Assembly (NCBI GenBank): GCA_035772405.1
Contig: JAYKKM010000080.1
Span: 906,001-970,000, forward strand
Length of the DNA: 64,000 nt
Direction: 5' to 3'
Source: Chrysogorgia sp. JL179-B06
Lineage: Eukaryota > Cnidaria > Anthozoa > Scleralcyonacea > Chrysogorgiidae
Of the stretch, positions 1 to 11,732 are shown in pieces. How positions within the stretch are numbered: the stretch's first letter is position 1; each line of letters begins with the position of its first letter. Both the position numbers and the translations under genes were made by a program. Under the pieces are notes generated by a model. That model was given only the letters and a program-made list of their open reading frames with translations, made no database searches and was not told the origin of the DNA.

Positions 1-1259
1 AAATAAATAGTAGTTTGAAAATTGAAAGGGCGAATTGCATGTTATTGTACGCAGAATTGTATGAGGAATCGAATGGTGAGTTCAGATTGCTCATCTACCG
101 AGAAGAAAATGATATGGAAGCGAATTAACATGTCGGTCACTGAGTTGGCTGGCGGATGCCAAGTTTAAAAATAAATTATAAATTTGGTAAATAAAGGCGG
201 AGAATGGTAGGCATCAGAAAAATCAAAACAACATAAAACATAGATATAATAATAACCATGCGCTTTTTGATGCCGCCGATACTGATGACATATTTTTGCA
301 AGGCTCTCAGCGTGCGCTAATAAACCTTGGCCAAGGTATTCCATGCGGCAAAATGACATGTTTCGGGATTGAATTTAAAACATTCATTTATATGATGGTT
401 ACAGCAGTTAATATTACACGGTAAGGGGTTTTAAATTAATCCTAGAAACAACGTATGCCTGGATCGTCGGCACAGTTTATTAGATCATGGAATTATGGAA
501 AGGGGACGTATTTTCAAGTCATTTCATATACGCTTGAGGCAGAGCTTATAATTAGGAAGTGTAGCGGCAGTAGGGGTGACGCCTTTATAGTAATGTATGG
601 TCGAAACGTCAAACTTATGGAGTTATGGTGTTGAATAGTAAAACTTCGACTTTGGACCTTGGTTTTAAACGTCAAAGCTAGAGTCAAACTAAATTTGTAG
701 CGGCGAGCATTGGTTGGTTTTGGTCTGGACTCTAGTTTATCTCAGGCAAATACACTACTAGAACTCAATGGAATGAGTAGGTCGTAATAAAAAAGTCGCA
801 GTTGATAACTTGGAGTCTTTTAACTGTTTTACTTAATTATTTAAACGAAATTGTTATTTTTTGAAAAGTGTATGGGAAAATCAGAAAAAATTTCACCGCA
901 TGAAAAAAATGCAAACAACATAAAACATAGATAATAACCTTGGCCAAGGTATTTTTTTACCGTTTAAAACATTCATTTATATGATGGTTACACCAGTTAA
1001 TATTACACGGTGAGTTTATCCTACAAACAAAGTATGCCTGGATGCAGCGTATTAAATGTTTATATCGTCGGCACAGTTTATTAGATAATGGAAAGTGGAC
1101 GTATTTTCAAGCCATTTCATATACGTTTGAGGCACAGCTGTAGTGTTATATTACACTACGTTGCGTTACATTAACGTTAAAAATAATATTTATCGACCAC
1201 GACCGACGACAGTTACTCAAACTCTACCACACTGTGCCTGGTAACACAGTGTGATAAAC

Positions 1260-1821
1260 GGTGAGCGGAATGACACCGGTAAAAATGTCACCGGAAGAAA
1301 TGGCAACCGTAAAAATGGCACTGGAATAATGAGTGACACGGAAAAAATGGCACTACCCATGAAACTCAAACTGTAATTTTCGCTACACATTTTCGGCGAA
1401 AAACATACCATTAAATGAGTTATGCATACCTTTCAATTGTGAATTTCTATAGAATTAGCATCTCAATAAGTTATTGCCATTAATTTAGCAAATTCCAATA
1501 TACTTGATTGCACTGATGCTTTGAATGATACAATTATGTTGATACAATTATGTTGCACTGATACGTTGCACTGATGCTTTTAAAACAACCAATGAAATAC
1601 TAGGTTGCTATGATAATGATTTCTAGAAAGCTCATAAATACGATGAAAGTTTCATATGATTGAAACTTTATGATTGGAAGGTCGTTAGAGAGTTTTTGAG
1701 AGGTGTTGGAAGGAACCAGATTTCTATTTTAACATTATATAGTCTTTTTAATTATTTAGTTTGTTTTATTTAGTGCCATTTTTACCGGTGTCATTTTCCC
1801 GGTGAGATTCACGGTGCCATT
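1260..1821 (-). mobile_element. MITE with repeated subterminal ATGGCAC motifs (copy 1)
   Basis: Inverted copy of the element described at 12603-13164. Both ends carry ACCGGTAAAAATG-type motifs in opposite orientation, and there is no transposase frame inside. Confidence 0.55.
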
Positions 1822-2691
1822 TTTTGCTAAATTGGTCAATAACATGAGTTACAGCGGGTCCTACTAAAGATCGTCCGCGAACTTCATTTTTTATAAAAAA
1901 ACGTTAGGCAACGCAAATAAGATTTACTTTTACGCGTTTTACACGAATACTCTTGAACAGTAAGCGACGCCACGTTGTGAAATGGCGCGACCACCGCCAA
2001 CGCGATTTCAGTTAATCCCCTCAATTCTCAAATATATAATGTGCAGTGAGCAAGAGTTTTTGCACATGAGTGACTGACTAGAGAGTAGAGAAGAGTACAT
2101 GGTATATAATATGGTGCATAATATATATGTGAATGATTAAAACCGATTTACACAGTGTAGTTTCATTTCATTGTTTATGCGCGTTATAAATATTGACGAT
2201 GTGGTGTAAAATGGCGTAAAAGCGAAGTGTATTAATTATTACGTTTTTGTATAGAGAGTTACCGGTAAGTCAGTGAAGGCAGTTAAACTAGGACAGGATT
2301 GACCGACGCGACGATACTCGCTAGTTCCAATATGCAGAACGTTAACACGGTGTTAAACATTGCTGATATAAAAATACATTAAATAGTTTTGTTAGAATGT
2401 TTTCCCAAAACAATATAAGAGAACGCAACAAAAATTAACGCAACACAAATGTAATTTTATGACGTTTATTCTGATTCATGTGCTCACCTAAATTACAACT
2501 GGTTCATTCCAGGCTTCTTTAACTGTGAGGGACGCATGTCCCATTGTATAAGCCACCAACGATATAATGCCAATCAAAACCGTGGTTTTTTTTGCTTCAT
2601 GTTCTTGGCAGTTGGCCAACATAGTCTCTCACATGAGATTCACGATTATCCTTAATTGTCAAATATTGGCTAACCCGAAACAACTTTTATC

Positions 2692-2734
2692 CTAACCCTA
2701 ACCCCCCGCCTAACGAGTTTTCTAACCCTAACGG
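2692..2734 (-). repeat. Interstitial telomere-like motifs (CCCTAA), copy 1
   Basis: Two short runs, CCTAACCCTAACC and CTAACCCTAAC, separated by about 15 bases. They match the vertebrate/cnidarian-type telomere repeat TTAGGG on the opposite strand. The same block occurs at 11692-11732, 27461-27501 and 57361-57401. Confidence 0.7.
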
Positions 2735-3458
2735 GTCTTGGCCCATATTTCACAAACCTATTAAGAAAATAGTATTGCACAGCTGTGTTTTGGCGCCATA
2801 AATAACTTAAAAGCTCATCCCATCTTTTTCCAATAACAGCTATTATGAAGCTATAAATGGATGTAAATTAAAAAGAACCTGGGTCCAGGAAATACTCACA
2901 TTGTGCAACTTTGTTGGTACCAAAGACCAATCAATATCCACATCATAGCATTGCTGCAGACCGCCTCAATGTTGCGTTCGTCAGTATTTTCAGCTATCTT
3001 AATTGTGTTCGTCTTCGCTCTTGGGAGGGTCAACAGTGAATAAAAATAACTGGCAAGTTGCGGCTTTGATATTTTTCAAGCAACGTAATGATGGTGACAT
3101 ATGTATCACCTAGGGATTAGTTACACGAGAAGGGTGTAGGGGCTCTTTTCAAATACGAGGGGCTCTTTTCAAATATGATAAGGCCAGTCATGCATCGGAA
3201 GGCTGAACAGAAACTGCCATCCTCGAAACCAAAGTAAACGTGGCAACTGATTTGGCCGATTTCTTTACTGAGAAGATTTTGAAAATACGCAATGACCTAG
3301 CCTCTATGAGAACGAACCATAACAACATAATGTATTGGTATTTTGGCTGGCTTATTTGAGTACGATTAAGAAGCAAACTACATAATATACGAACACAAAA
3401 GAACAGTGACAGTGGACGGGTATTCTGCAATTTAGGCGCGCAAGGAGCACAGTATATT

Positions 3459-3539
3459 GAAACACGAACTCTCCTGACGAAGGGTCTTGGCTTGAAACGT
3501 CGAGAAGTTTCCTTATCTCTTTGAGGCTGACGAGAATCC
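3459..3539 (+). ncRNA. Hammerhead-like 81-bp insert of unit U (copy 1)
   Basis: Plus-strand copy of the motif described at 10888-10968. The order CTGACGA, short stem II, GAAACGTC is readable, with TCTC/GAGA as stem I. Stem II is weak, so activity is doubtful. Confidence 0.45.
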
Positions 3540-4063
3540 ACACCTACTGTTTATTGTACACCGTGATGTTTGTAAACAAATCTTCATTCACCATTTGCTC
3601 ATGCGTAGAACGCACTTACATAATCTTTGATTACTCCTAGTTAGTATTATTATTGCGCTTTACTGGGTTTTACCGTAGAACGAGGCAACAGTCAATGACT
3701 GTGAATAAAGTTGATTATGAATATATGGGTACAGGTTTTTACATAACATTTCGCGTGTGTAAGTCAAATAAGGTTTTTAAAGAACGAGGCAATAACATTG
3801 TTATTGTCATAGTTTATAGGAATCGTTCGCGTTTATACGCAATGACCTAGCCTCTATGAGAACGAACCATAACAACATAATGTATTGGTATTTTGGCTGG
3901 CTTATTTGAGTACGATTAAGAAGCATACAACATAATATACGAACACAAAAGAACAGTGACAGTGGACGGGTATTCTGCAATTTAGCCCCGCAAGGAGCAC
4001 AGTATATTACACCTACTGTTTATGTATGTACACCGCGGCGGACGCTGAACTCCCAAGTTTAAA

Positions 4064-6570
4064 GAATACTATATTGTAGTGATATGTTGCGTGTTTTATC
4101 AAGAACGGCGAAATACTATATTGTAGTGATATATTGCGTGTTTTATCAAGAACGGCGCAATACTATATTGTAGTGATATATTGCGTGTTTTATCAAGAAC
4201 GGCGCAATACTATATTGTAGTGATATATTGCGTGTTTTATCAAGAACGGCGCAACACTATATTGTAGTGATATATTGCGTGTTTTATCAAGAACGGCGCA
4301 ATACTATATTGTAATGATATGTTGCGTGTTTTATCAAGAACGGCGCAATTATACTATATTGTAGTGATATATTGCGTGTTTTATCAAGAACGGCGCAATA
4401 CTATATTGTAGTGATATATTGCGTGTTTTATCAAGAACGGCGCATTAATACTATATTATAGTGATATATTGCGTGTTTTATCAAGAACGGCGCAATACTA
4501 TATTGTAGTGATATATTGCGTGTTTTATCAAGAACGGTGCAATACTATATTGTAGTGATATATTGCGTGTTTTATCAAGAACGGCGCAATACTATATTGT
4601 AGTGATATGTTGCGTGTTTTATCAAGAACGGTGCAATACTATATTGTAGTGATATGTTGCGTGGCGCAATACTATATTGTAGTGATATATTGCGTGTTTT
4701 ATCAAGAACGGCGCAATACTATATTGTAGTGATATATTGCGTGTTTTATCAAGAACGGCGCAATACTATATTGTAGTGATATATTGCGTGTTTTATCAAG
4801 AACGGTGCAATACTATATTGTAGTGATATGTTGCGTGTTTTATCAAGAACGGCGCAATACTATATTGTAGTGATATATTGCGTGTTTTATCAAGAACGGC
4901 GCAATACTATATTGTAGTGATATGTTGCGTGTTTTATCAAGAACGGTGCAATACTATATTGTAGTGATATATGTTGCGTGTTTTATCAAGAACGGCGCAA
5001 TACTATATTGTAGTGATATGTTGCGTGTTTTATCAAGAACGGCGCAATACTATATTGTAGTGATATATTGCGTGTTTTATCAAGAACGGCGCAATACTAT
5101 ATTGTAGTGATATATTGCGTGTTTTATCAAGAACGGCGCAATACTATATTGTAGTGATATATTGCGTGTTTTATCAAGAACGGCGCAATACTATATTGTA
5201 GTGATATGTTGCGTGTTTTATCAAGAACGGTGCAATACTATATTGTAGTGATATGTTGCGTGTTTTATCAAGAACGGCGCAATACTATATTGTAGTGATA
5301 TATTACGTGTTTTATCAAGAACGGCGCAATACTATATTGTAGTGATATATTGCGTGTTTTATCAAGAACGGCGCAATACTATATTGTAGTGATATATTGC
5401 GTGTTTTATCAAGAACGGTGCAATACTATATTGTAGTGATATGTTGCGTGTTTTATCAAGAACGGCGCAATACTATATTGTAGTGATATATTGCGTGTTT
5501 TATCAAGAACGGCGCAATACTATATTGTAGTGATATGTTGCGTGTTTTATCAAGAACGGTGCAATACTATATTGTAATGATATGTTGCGTGTTTTATCAA
5601 GAACGGTGCAATACTATATTGTAGTGATATATGTTGCGTGTTTTATCAAGAACGGCGCAATACTATATTGTAGTGATATGTTGCGTGTTTTATCAAGAAC
5701 GGCGCAATACTATATTGTAGTGATAATATGTTGCGTGTTTTATCAAGAACGGTGCAATACTATATTGTAGTGATATGTTGCGTGTTTTATCAAGAACGGC
5801 GCAATACTATATTGTAGTGATATATTGCGTGTTTTATCAAGAACGGCGCAATACTATATTGTAGACTAGTGATATATTGCGTGTTTTATCAAGAACGGTG
5901 CAATACTATATTGTAGTGATATATTGCGTGTTTTATCAAGAACGGTGCAATACTATATTGTAGTGATATATTGCGTGTTTTATCAAGAAACGGCGCAATA
6001 CTATATTATAGTGATATATTGCGTGTTTTATCAAGAACGGTGCAATACTATATTGTAGTGATATATTGCGTGTTTTATCAAGAACGGCGCAATACTATAT
6101 TGTAGTGATATGTTGCGTGTTTTATCAAGAACGGTGCAATACTATATTGTAATGATATGTTGCGTGTTTTATCAAGAACGGTGCAATACTATATTGTAGT
6201 GATATGTTGCGTGTTAAATCAAGAACGGCGCAATACTATATTGTAGTGATATGTTGCGTGTTTTATCAAGAACGGCGCAATACTATATTGTAGTGATATA
6301 TTGCGTGTTTTATCAAGAACGGCGCAATACTATCTTGTAGTGATATATTGCGTGTTTTATCAAGAACGGTGCAATACTATATTGTAGTGATATGTTGCGT
6401 GTTTTATCAAGAACGGCGCAATACTATATTGTAGTGATATGTTGCGTGTTTTATCAAGAACGGTGCAATACTATATTGTAGTGATATGTTGCGTGTTTTA
6501 TCAAGAACGGCGCAATACTATATTGTAGTGATATGTTGCGTGTTTTATCAAGAACGGCGCAATACTATAT
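4064..6570 (+). repeat. 47-bp satellite array A, copy 1 (about 53 monomers)
   Basis: Head-to-tail monomers of 47 bp containing ACTATATTGTAGTGATAT, then TGCGTGTTTTATCAAGAACGG, with an A/G switch in ATATTGCG versus ATGTTGCG and occasional 2-5 base insertions. Each monomer holds two dyads: ACTA/TAGT around TATTG, and ATTGCG/CGCAAT around about 17 bases. Open frames of about 61 aa arise because three monomers equal 47 codons; they are not genes. It is in opposite orientation to all other arrays in the window. Confidence 0.95.
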
Positions 6571-7375
6571 CATACATGTCCAATACCTATACACAAGGTC
6601 CAATGGACAAATCACATTTCCATTGGAAATGTGATTTGTCCAATGGATACAAGGTGCAATGGACAAATCACATTTCCATTGGAAATATGACTTGTCCAAT
6701 GGATCCAATGGACCATTGGAAACTGCGTTTTCCAATGGACATTTTCCAATGGACCATTGCACACTACCTTTCCCAATGGACATAAACTTGCCCAATGGAT
6801 CCAATGGACAATAGCCTTTTCCAATGGACATAAACTTGTCCAATGGATCCAATGGACAATGTATTTTCCAGACCCCATGTCGAGGATAGTATGTCATTAA
6901 TACACCTCATGCAGGGAATAGTCTCAGCCGCCAGACTCCGATTGTCCAATGGATCCAATGGATCCAATGGACCATTGGACACTGCGTTGTCCAATGGATC
7001 CAATGGATCCAATGGACCATTGGACACTGCGTTGTCCAATGGACATTTTCCAATGGACCATTGCACACTGCCTTTTCCAATGGACATAATAAACACATTT
7101 TTGCAATGGACCCCCATGTCGAGGATAGTATGTCATTAATACACCTCATGCAGGGAATAGTCTCAGCCCCATAGTCCGATTGTCCAATGGATCCAATGGA
7201 TCCAATGGACCATTGGACACTGCGTTGTCCAATGGACATTTTCCAATGGACCATTGCATTGCACACTGCCTTTTCCAATGGACATAAATTTGTCCAATGG
7301 ACACTACAGTATAGTATTGCGCCGTTCTCAACAAAAAAACACGCAACATATCACTACAATATACTTAGTGTGCAC

Positions 7376-7456
7376 TCCACTGACCCATATATGATCGTTA
7401 TATAACCATTACATGTAAGTGGTCGGTTGTATAACTATTATATATGGGTCAGTGGA
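7376..7456. mobile_element. 81-bp perfect-ended hairpin (MITE-like) in M block
   Basis: The left end TCCACTGACCCATATAT is the exact reverse complement of the right end. Inside, GTTATATAACC faces GGTTGTATAAC. Equivalent hairpins lie at 17212-17292, 18770-18850, 23248-23330 (damaged) and 52696-52776. It could be a tiny MITE or a structured RNA/DNA element; no target-site duplication is evident. Confidence 0.6.
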
Positions 7457-7524
7457 ACACGCCCATCGTGGAAATCAGCTTTTGTTGACGTTGCAAGCGT
7501 GTTTAAATAAAGTTATCTATCTAT
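7457..7524 (+). mobile_element. Retroelement-like 3' tail stub (AATAAA, TATC repeats)
   Basis: The segment ends TTTAAATAAAGTTATCTATC followed by TAT, a polyadenylation-like signal with a tetranucleotide tail, as in many non-LTR elements and SINEs. A similar tail (ACACAATAAAGTATCTATAT) is on the minus strand at about 50979-51040. No coding sequence is attached, so family assignment is not possible. Confidence 0.4.
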
Positions 7525-10361
7525 AGTATTGCGCCGTTCTTGATAAAACACGCAATATATCACTCACTACACTAATATAGTATTGCGCCGTTCTTGATAA
7601 AACACGCAACATATCACTACAGTATAGTATTGCGCCGTTCTTGATAAAACACGCAGCATATATCACTACAATATAGTATTGCGCGGCCGTTCTTGATAAA
7701 ACACGCAACATATCACTACAATATAGTATTGCGCCGTTCTTGATAAAACACGCAACATATCACTACAATATAGTATTGCGCCGTTCTTGATAAAACACGC
7801 AACATATCACTACAATATAGTATTGCGCCGTTCTTGATACGCAACATATCACTACAATATAGTATTGCGCCGTTCTTGATAAAACACGCAACATATCACT
7901 ACAATATAGTATTGCGCCGTTCTTGATAAAACACGCAACATATCACTACAATATAGTATTGCACCGTTCTTGATAAAACACGCAACATATCACTACAATA
8001 TAGTATTGCGCCGTTCTTGATAAAACACGCAACATATCACTACAATATAGTATTGCACCGTTCTTGATAAAACACGCAATATATCACTACAAGATAGTAT
8101 TGCGCCGTTCTTGATAAAACACGCAATATATCACTACAATATAGTATTGCGCCGTTCTTGATAAAACACGCAACATATCACTACAATATAGTATTGCGCC
8201 GTTCTTGATAAAACACGCAACATATCACTACAATATAGTATTGCACCGTTCTTGATAAAACACGCAACATATCATTACAATATAGTATTGCACCGTTCTT
8301 GATAAAACACGCAACATATCACTACAATATAGTATTGCGCCGTTCTTGATAAAACACGCAATATATCACTACAATATAGTATTGCACCGTTCTTGATAAA
8401 ACACGCAATATATCACTATAATATAGTATTGCGCCGTTCTTGATAAAACACGCAATATATCACTACAATATAGTATTGCACCGTTCTTGATAAAACACGC
8501 AATATATCACTACAATATAGTATTGCACCGTTCTTGATAAAACACGCAATATATCACTAGTCTACAATATAGTATTGCGCCGTTCTTGATAAAACACGCA
8601 ATATATCACTACAATATAGTATTGCGCCGTTCTTGATAAAACACGCAACATATCACTACAATATAGTATTGCACCGTTCTTGATAAAACACGCAACATAT
8701 TATCACTACAATATAGTATTGCGCCGTTCTTGATAAAACACGCAACATATCACTACAATATAGTATTGCGCCGTTCTTGATAAAACACGCAACATATATC
8801 ACTACAATATAGTATTGCACCGTTCTTGATAAAACACGCAACATATCATTACAATATAGTATTGCACCGTTCTTGATAAAACACGCAACATATCACTACA
8901 ATATAGTATTGCGCCGTTCTTGATAAAACACGCAATATATCACTACAATATAGTATTGCGCCGTTCTTGATAAAACACGCAACATATCACTACAATATAG
9001 TATTGCACCGTTCTTGATAAAACACGCAATATATCACTACAATATAGTATTGCGCCGTTCTTGATAAAACACGCAATATATCACTACAATATAGTATTGC
9101 GCCGTTCTTGATAAAACACGTAATATATCACTACAATATAGTATTGCGCCGTTCTTGATAAAACACGCAACATATCACTACAATATAGTATTGCACCGTT
9201 CTTGATAAAACACGCAACATATCACTACAATATAGTATTGCGCCGTTCTTGATAAAACACGCAATATATCACTACAATATAGTATTGCGCCGTTCTTGAT
9301 AAAACACGCAATATATCACTACAATATAGTATTGCGCCGTTCTTGATAAAACACGCAATATATCACTACAATATAGTATTGCGCCGTTCTTGATAAAACA
9401 CGCAACATATCACTACAATATAGTATTGCGCCGTTCTTGATAAAACACGCAACATATATCACTACAATATAGTATTGCACCGTTCTTGATAAAACACGCA
9501 ACATATCACTACAATATAGTATTGCGCCGTTCTTGATAAAACACGCAATATATCACTACAATATAGTATTGCGCCGTTCTTGATAAAACACGCAACATAT
9601 CACTACAATATAGTATTGCACCGTTCTTGATAAAACACGCAATATATCACTACAATATAGTATTGCGCCGTTCTTGATAAAACACGCAATATATCACTAC
9701 AATATAGTATTGCGCCGTTCTTGATAAAACACGCAATATATCACTACAATATAGTATTGCGCCACGCAACATATCACTACAATATAGTATTGCACCGTTC
9801 TTGATAAAACACGCAACATATCACTACAATATAGTATTGCGCCGTTCTTGATAAAACACGCAATATATCACTACAATATAGTATTGCACCGTTCTTGATA
9901 AAACACGCAATATATCACTACAATATAGTATTGCGCCGTTCTTGATAAAACACTCAATATATCACTATAATATAGTATTAATGCGCCGTTCTTGATAAAA
10001 CACGCAATATATCACTACAATATAGTATTGCGCCGTTCTTGATAAAACACGCAATATATCACTACAATATAGTATAATTGCGCCGTTCTTGATAAAACAC
10101 GCAACATATCATTACAATATAGTATTGCGCCGTTCTTGATAAAACACGCAATATATCACTACAATATAGTGTTGCGCCGTTCTTGATAAAACACGCAATA
10201 TATCACTACAATATAGTATTGCGCCGTTCTTGATAAAACACGCAATATATCACTACAATATAGTATTGCGCCGTTCTTGATAAAACACGCAATATATCAC
10301 TACAATATAGTATTTCGCCGTTCTTGATAAAACACGCAACATATCACTACAATATAGTATT
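7525..10361 (-). repeat. 47-bp satellite array A, copy 2 (about 60 monomers)
   Basis: Same monomer as 4064-6570 in reverse orientation. Diagnostic variant monomers occur in fixed order: CACTCACTACACTAATATAG, GCGCGGCCG, a short TTGATACGCAAC junction (7835), AAGATAGTA, AGTCTACAATA, a short GCGCCACGCAAC junction (about 9762), GTATTAATGCGCC, ATAATTGCGCC, TAGTGTTGCG. The same series recurs in copies 3 to 5, so the array is copied as a block. Confidence 0.95.
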
Positions 10362-10392
10362 CTTTAAACTTGGGAGTTCAGCGTCCGCCGCG

Positions 10393-11143
10393 GTGTACAT
10401 ACATAAACAGTAGGTGTAATATACTGTGCTCCTTGCGGGGCTAAATTGCAGAATACCCGTCCACTGTCACTGTTCTTTTGTGTTCGTATATTATGTTGTA
10501 TGCTTCTTAATCGTACTCAAATAAGCCAGCCAAAATACCAATACATTATGTTGTTATGGTTCGTTCTCATAGAGGCTAGGTCATTGCGTATAAACGCGAA
10601 ACGATTCCTATAAACTATGACAATAACAATGTTATTGCCTCGTTCTTTAAAAACCTTATTTGACTTACACACGCGAAATGTTATGTAAAAACCTGTACCC
10701 ATATATTCATAATCAACTTTATTCACAGTCATTGACTGTTGCCTCGTTCTACGGTAAAACCCAGTAAAGCGCAATAATAATACTAACTAGGAGTAATCAA
10801 AGATTATGTAAGTGCGTTCTACGCATGAGCAAATGGTGAATGAAGATTTGTTTACAAACATCACGGTGTACAATAAACAGTAGGTGTGGATTCTCGTCAG
10901 CCTCAAAGAGATAAGGAAACTTCTCGACGTTTCAAGCCAAGACCCTTCGTCAGGAGAGTTCGTGTTTCAATATACTGTGCTCCTTGCGCGCCTAAATTGC
11001 AGAATACCCGTCCACTGTCACTGTTCTTTTGTGTTCGTATATTATGTAGTTTGCTTCTTAATCGTACTCAAATAAGCCAGCCAAAATACCAATACATTAT
11101 GTTGTTATGGTTCGTTCTCATAGAGGCTAGGTCATTGCGTATT
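10393..11143 (+). repeat. Direct duplication inside U (10393-10590 and 10866-11143)
   Basis: The stretch AAACAGTAGGTGT...GTCATTGCGTAT occurs twice about 470 bp apart. The copies are nearly identical, except that the second has an 81-bp segment (10888-10968) exactly between CAGTAGGTGT and AATATACTGTGC. The intervening 10591-10865 holds no recognisable gene. Confidence 0.85.
10888..10968 (-). ncRNA. Hammerhead-like insert, 81 bp, in unit U (copy 2)
   Basis: On the minus strand, CTGACGA (10947-10953) is followed by a short possible stem II and GAAACGTC (10926-10933). Stem I can form as TCTC/GAGA. CUGANGA plus GAA plus a short ACGU stem III is the hammerhead pattern known from Penelope-like retroelements. 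Stem II is only about 3 pairs with a G-U, so this may be a decayed remnant. It is absent from the neighbouring duplicate. Confidence 0.45.
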
Positions 11144-11215
11144 TTCAAAATCTTCTCAGTAAAGAAATCGGCCAAATCAGTTGCCACGTTTACTTTGGTT
11201 TCGAGGATGGCAGTT
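11105..11215 (-). pseudogene. Short non-LTR retrotransposon-like coding fragment
   Basis: The minus strand reads about 35 codons including VNVATDLADFFTEKILKIR, which resembles the segment just upstream of the reverse transcriptase in CR1/RTE-type non-LTR elements (DFF.EKI..IR pattern). There is no start, no RT core and no downstream continuation. Equivalents are at about 3212-3320 (plus strand), 22250-22355, 26873-26985 (with one inserted T) and 56774-56884. The assignment is from remembered family patterns and is tentative. Confidence 0.4.
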
Positions 11216-11691
11216 TCTGTTCAGCCTTCCGATGCATGACCTTATCATATTTGAAAAGAGCCCCTCGTATTTGAAAAGAGCCCCTACACCCTTCTCGTGT
11301 AACTAATCCCTAGGTGATACATATGTCACCATCATTACGTTGCTTGAAAAATATCAAAGCCGCAACTTGCCAGTTATTTTTATTCACTGTTGACCCTCCC
11401 AAGAGCGAAGACGAACACAATTAAGATAGCTGAAAATACTGACGAACGCAACATTGAGGCGGTCTGCAGCAATGCTATGATGTGGATATTGATTGGTCTT
11501 TGGTACCAACAAAGTTGCACAATGTGAGTATTTCCTGGACCCAGGTTCTTTTTAATTTACATCCATTTATAGCTTCATAATAGCTGTTATTGGAAAAAGA
11601 TGGGATGAGCTTTTAAGTTATTTATGGCGCCAAAACACAGCTGTGCAATACTATTTTCTTAATAGGTTTGTGAAATATGGGCCAAGACCCG

Positions 11692-11732
11692 TTAGGGTTA
11701 GAAAACTCGTTAGGCGGGGGGTTAGGGTTAGG
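11692..11732 (+). repeat. Interstitial telomere-like TTAGGG motifs (copy 2)
   Basis: GTTAGGGTTAG and GGGGTTAGGGTTAGG lie 16 bases apart, separated by AAAACTCGTTAGGC. The block is too short to be a terminal telomere; it is preserved in all full U copies. Confidence 0.7.

Larger units (their letters stand above)
1..4063 (-). repeat. Macro-repeat unit U, copy 1, inverted and cut by the window edge
   Basis: Reverse complement of 10362-14422: matching landmarks add up to 14422-14427 throughout, so only a few indels separate the two. It carries, in reverse order, the start of the 184-bp tandem (1-150), the diverged internal duplication, the MITE (1260-1821), the TTAGGG motifs (2692-2734), the non-LTR fragment (about 3212-3320) and the hammerhead-like insert (3459-3539). 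Short open frames here are mirrored exactly in the other arm and look non-coding. The unit continues left of the window. Confidence 0.9.
6571..7524 (+). repeat. M block, copy 1: CCAAT-rich minisatellite with hairpin and TATC tail
   Basis: Starts abruptly at CATACATGTCCAATACC, the same first base as at 16407 and 51887. The body is built from TCCAATGGA and its partner TCCATTGGA, broken twice by a spacer beginning CCCCATGTCGAGGATAG and ending GGGAATAGTCTCAGCC. A diverged 47-bp satellite monomer follows at 7302-7367, then an 81-bp hairpin (7376-7456), then a stub ending AATAAAGTTATCTATCTAT. It forms the spacer of the large palindrome. Open frames on both strands are repeat artefacts. Confidence 0.9.

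Noticed and set aside
4922..5107. Repeated 61-78-aa frames with LRVLSRTAQYYIVV in the satellite arrays
   Set aside because: Three 47-bp monomers make an in-frame 141-bp period; the frames appear in both array orientations and follow the repeat, not a gene.
4064..6570. CRISPR array
   Set aside because: The 47-bp units are contiguous with no unique spacers, and the sequence is eukaryotic.
10886..11239. 117-aa frame present in every U copy
   Set aside because: Conservation only reflects recent copying of the unit; it runs antisense to a retroelement-like fragment and through the hammerhead-like insert.
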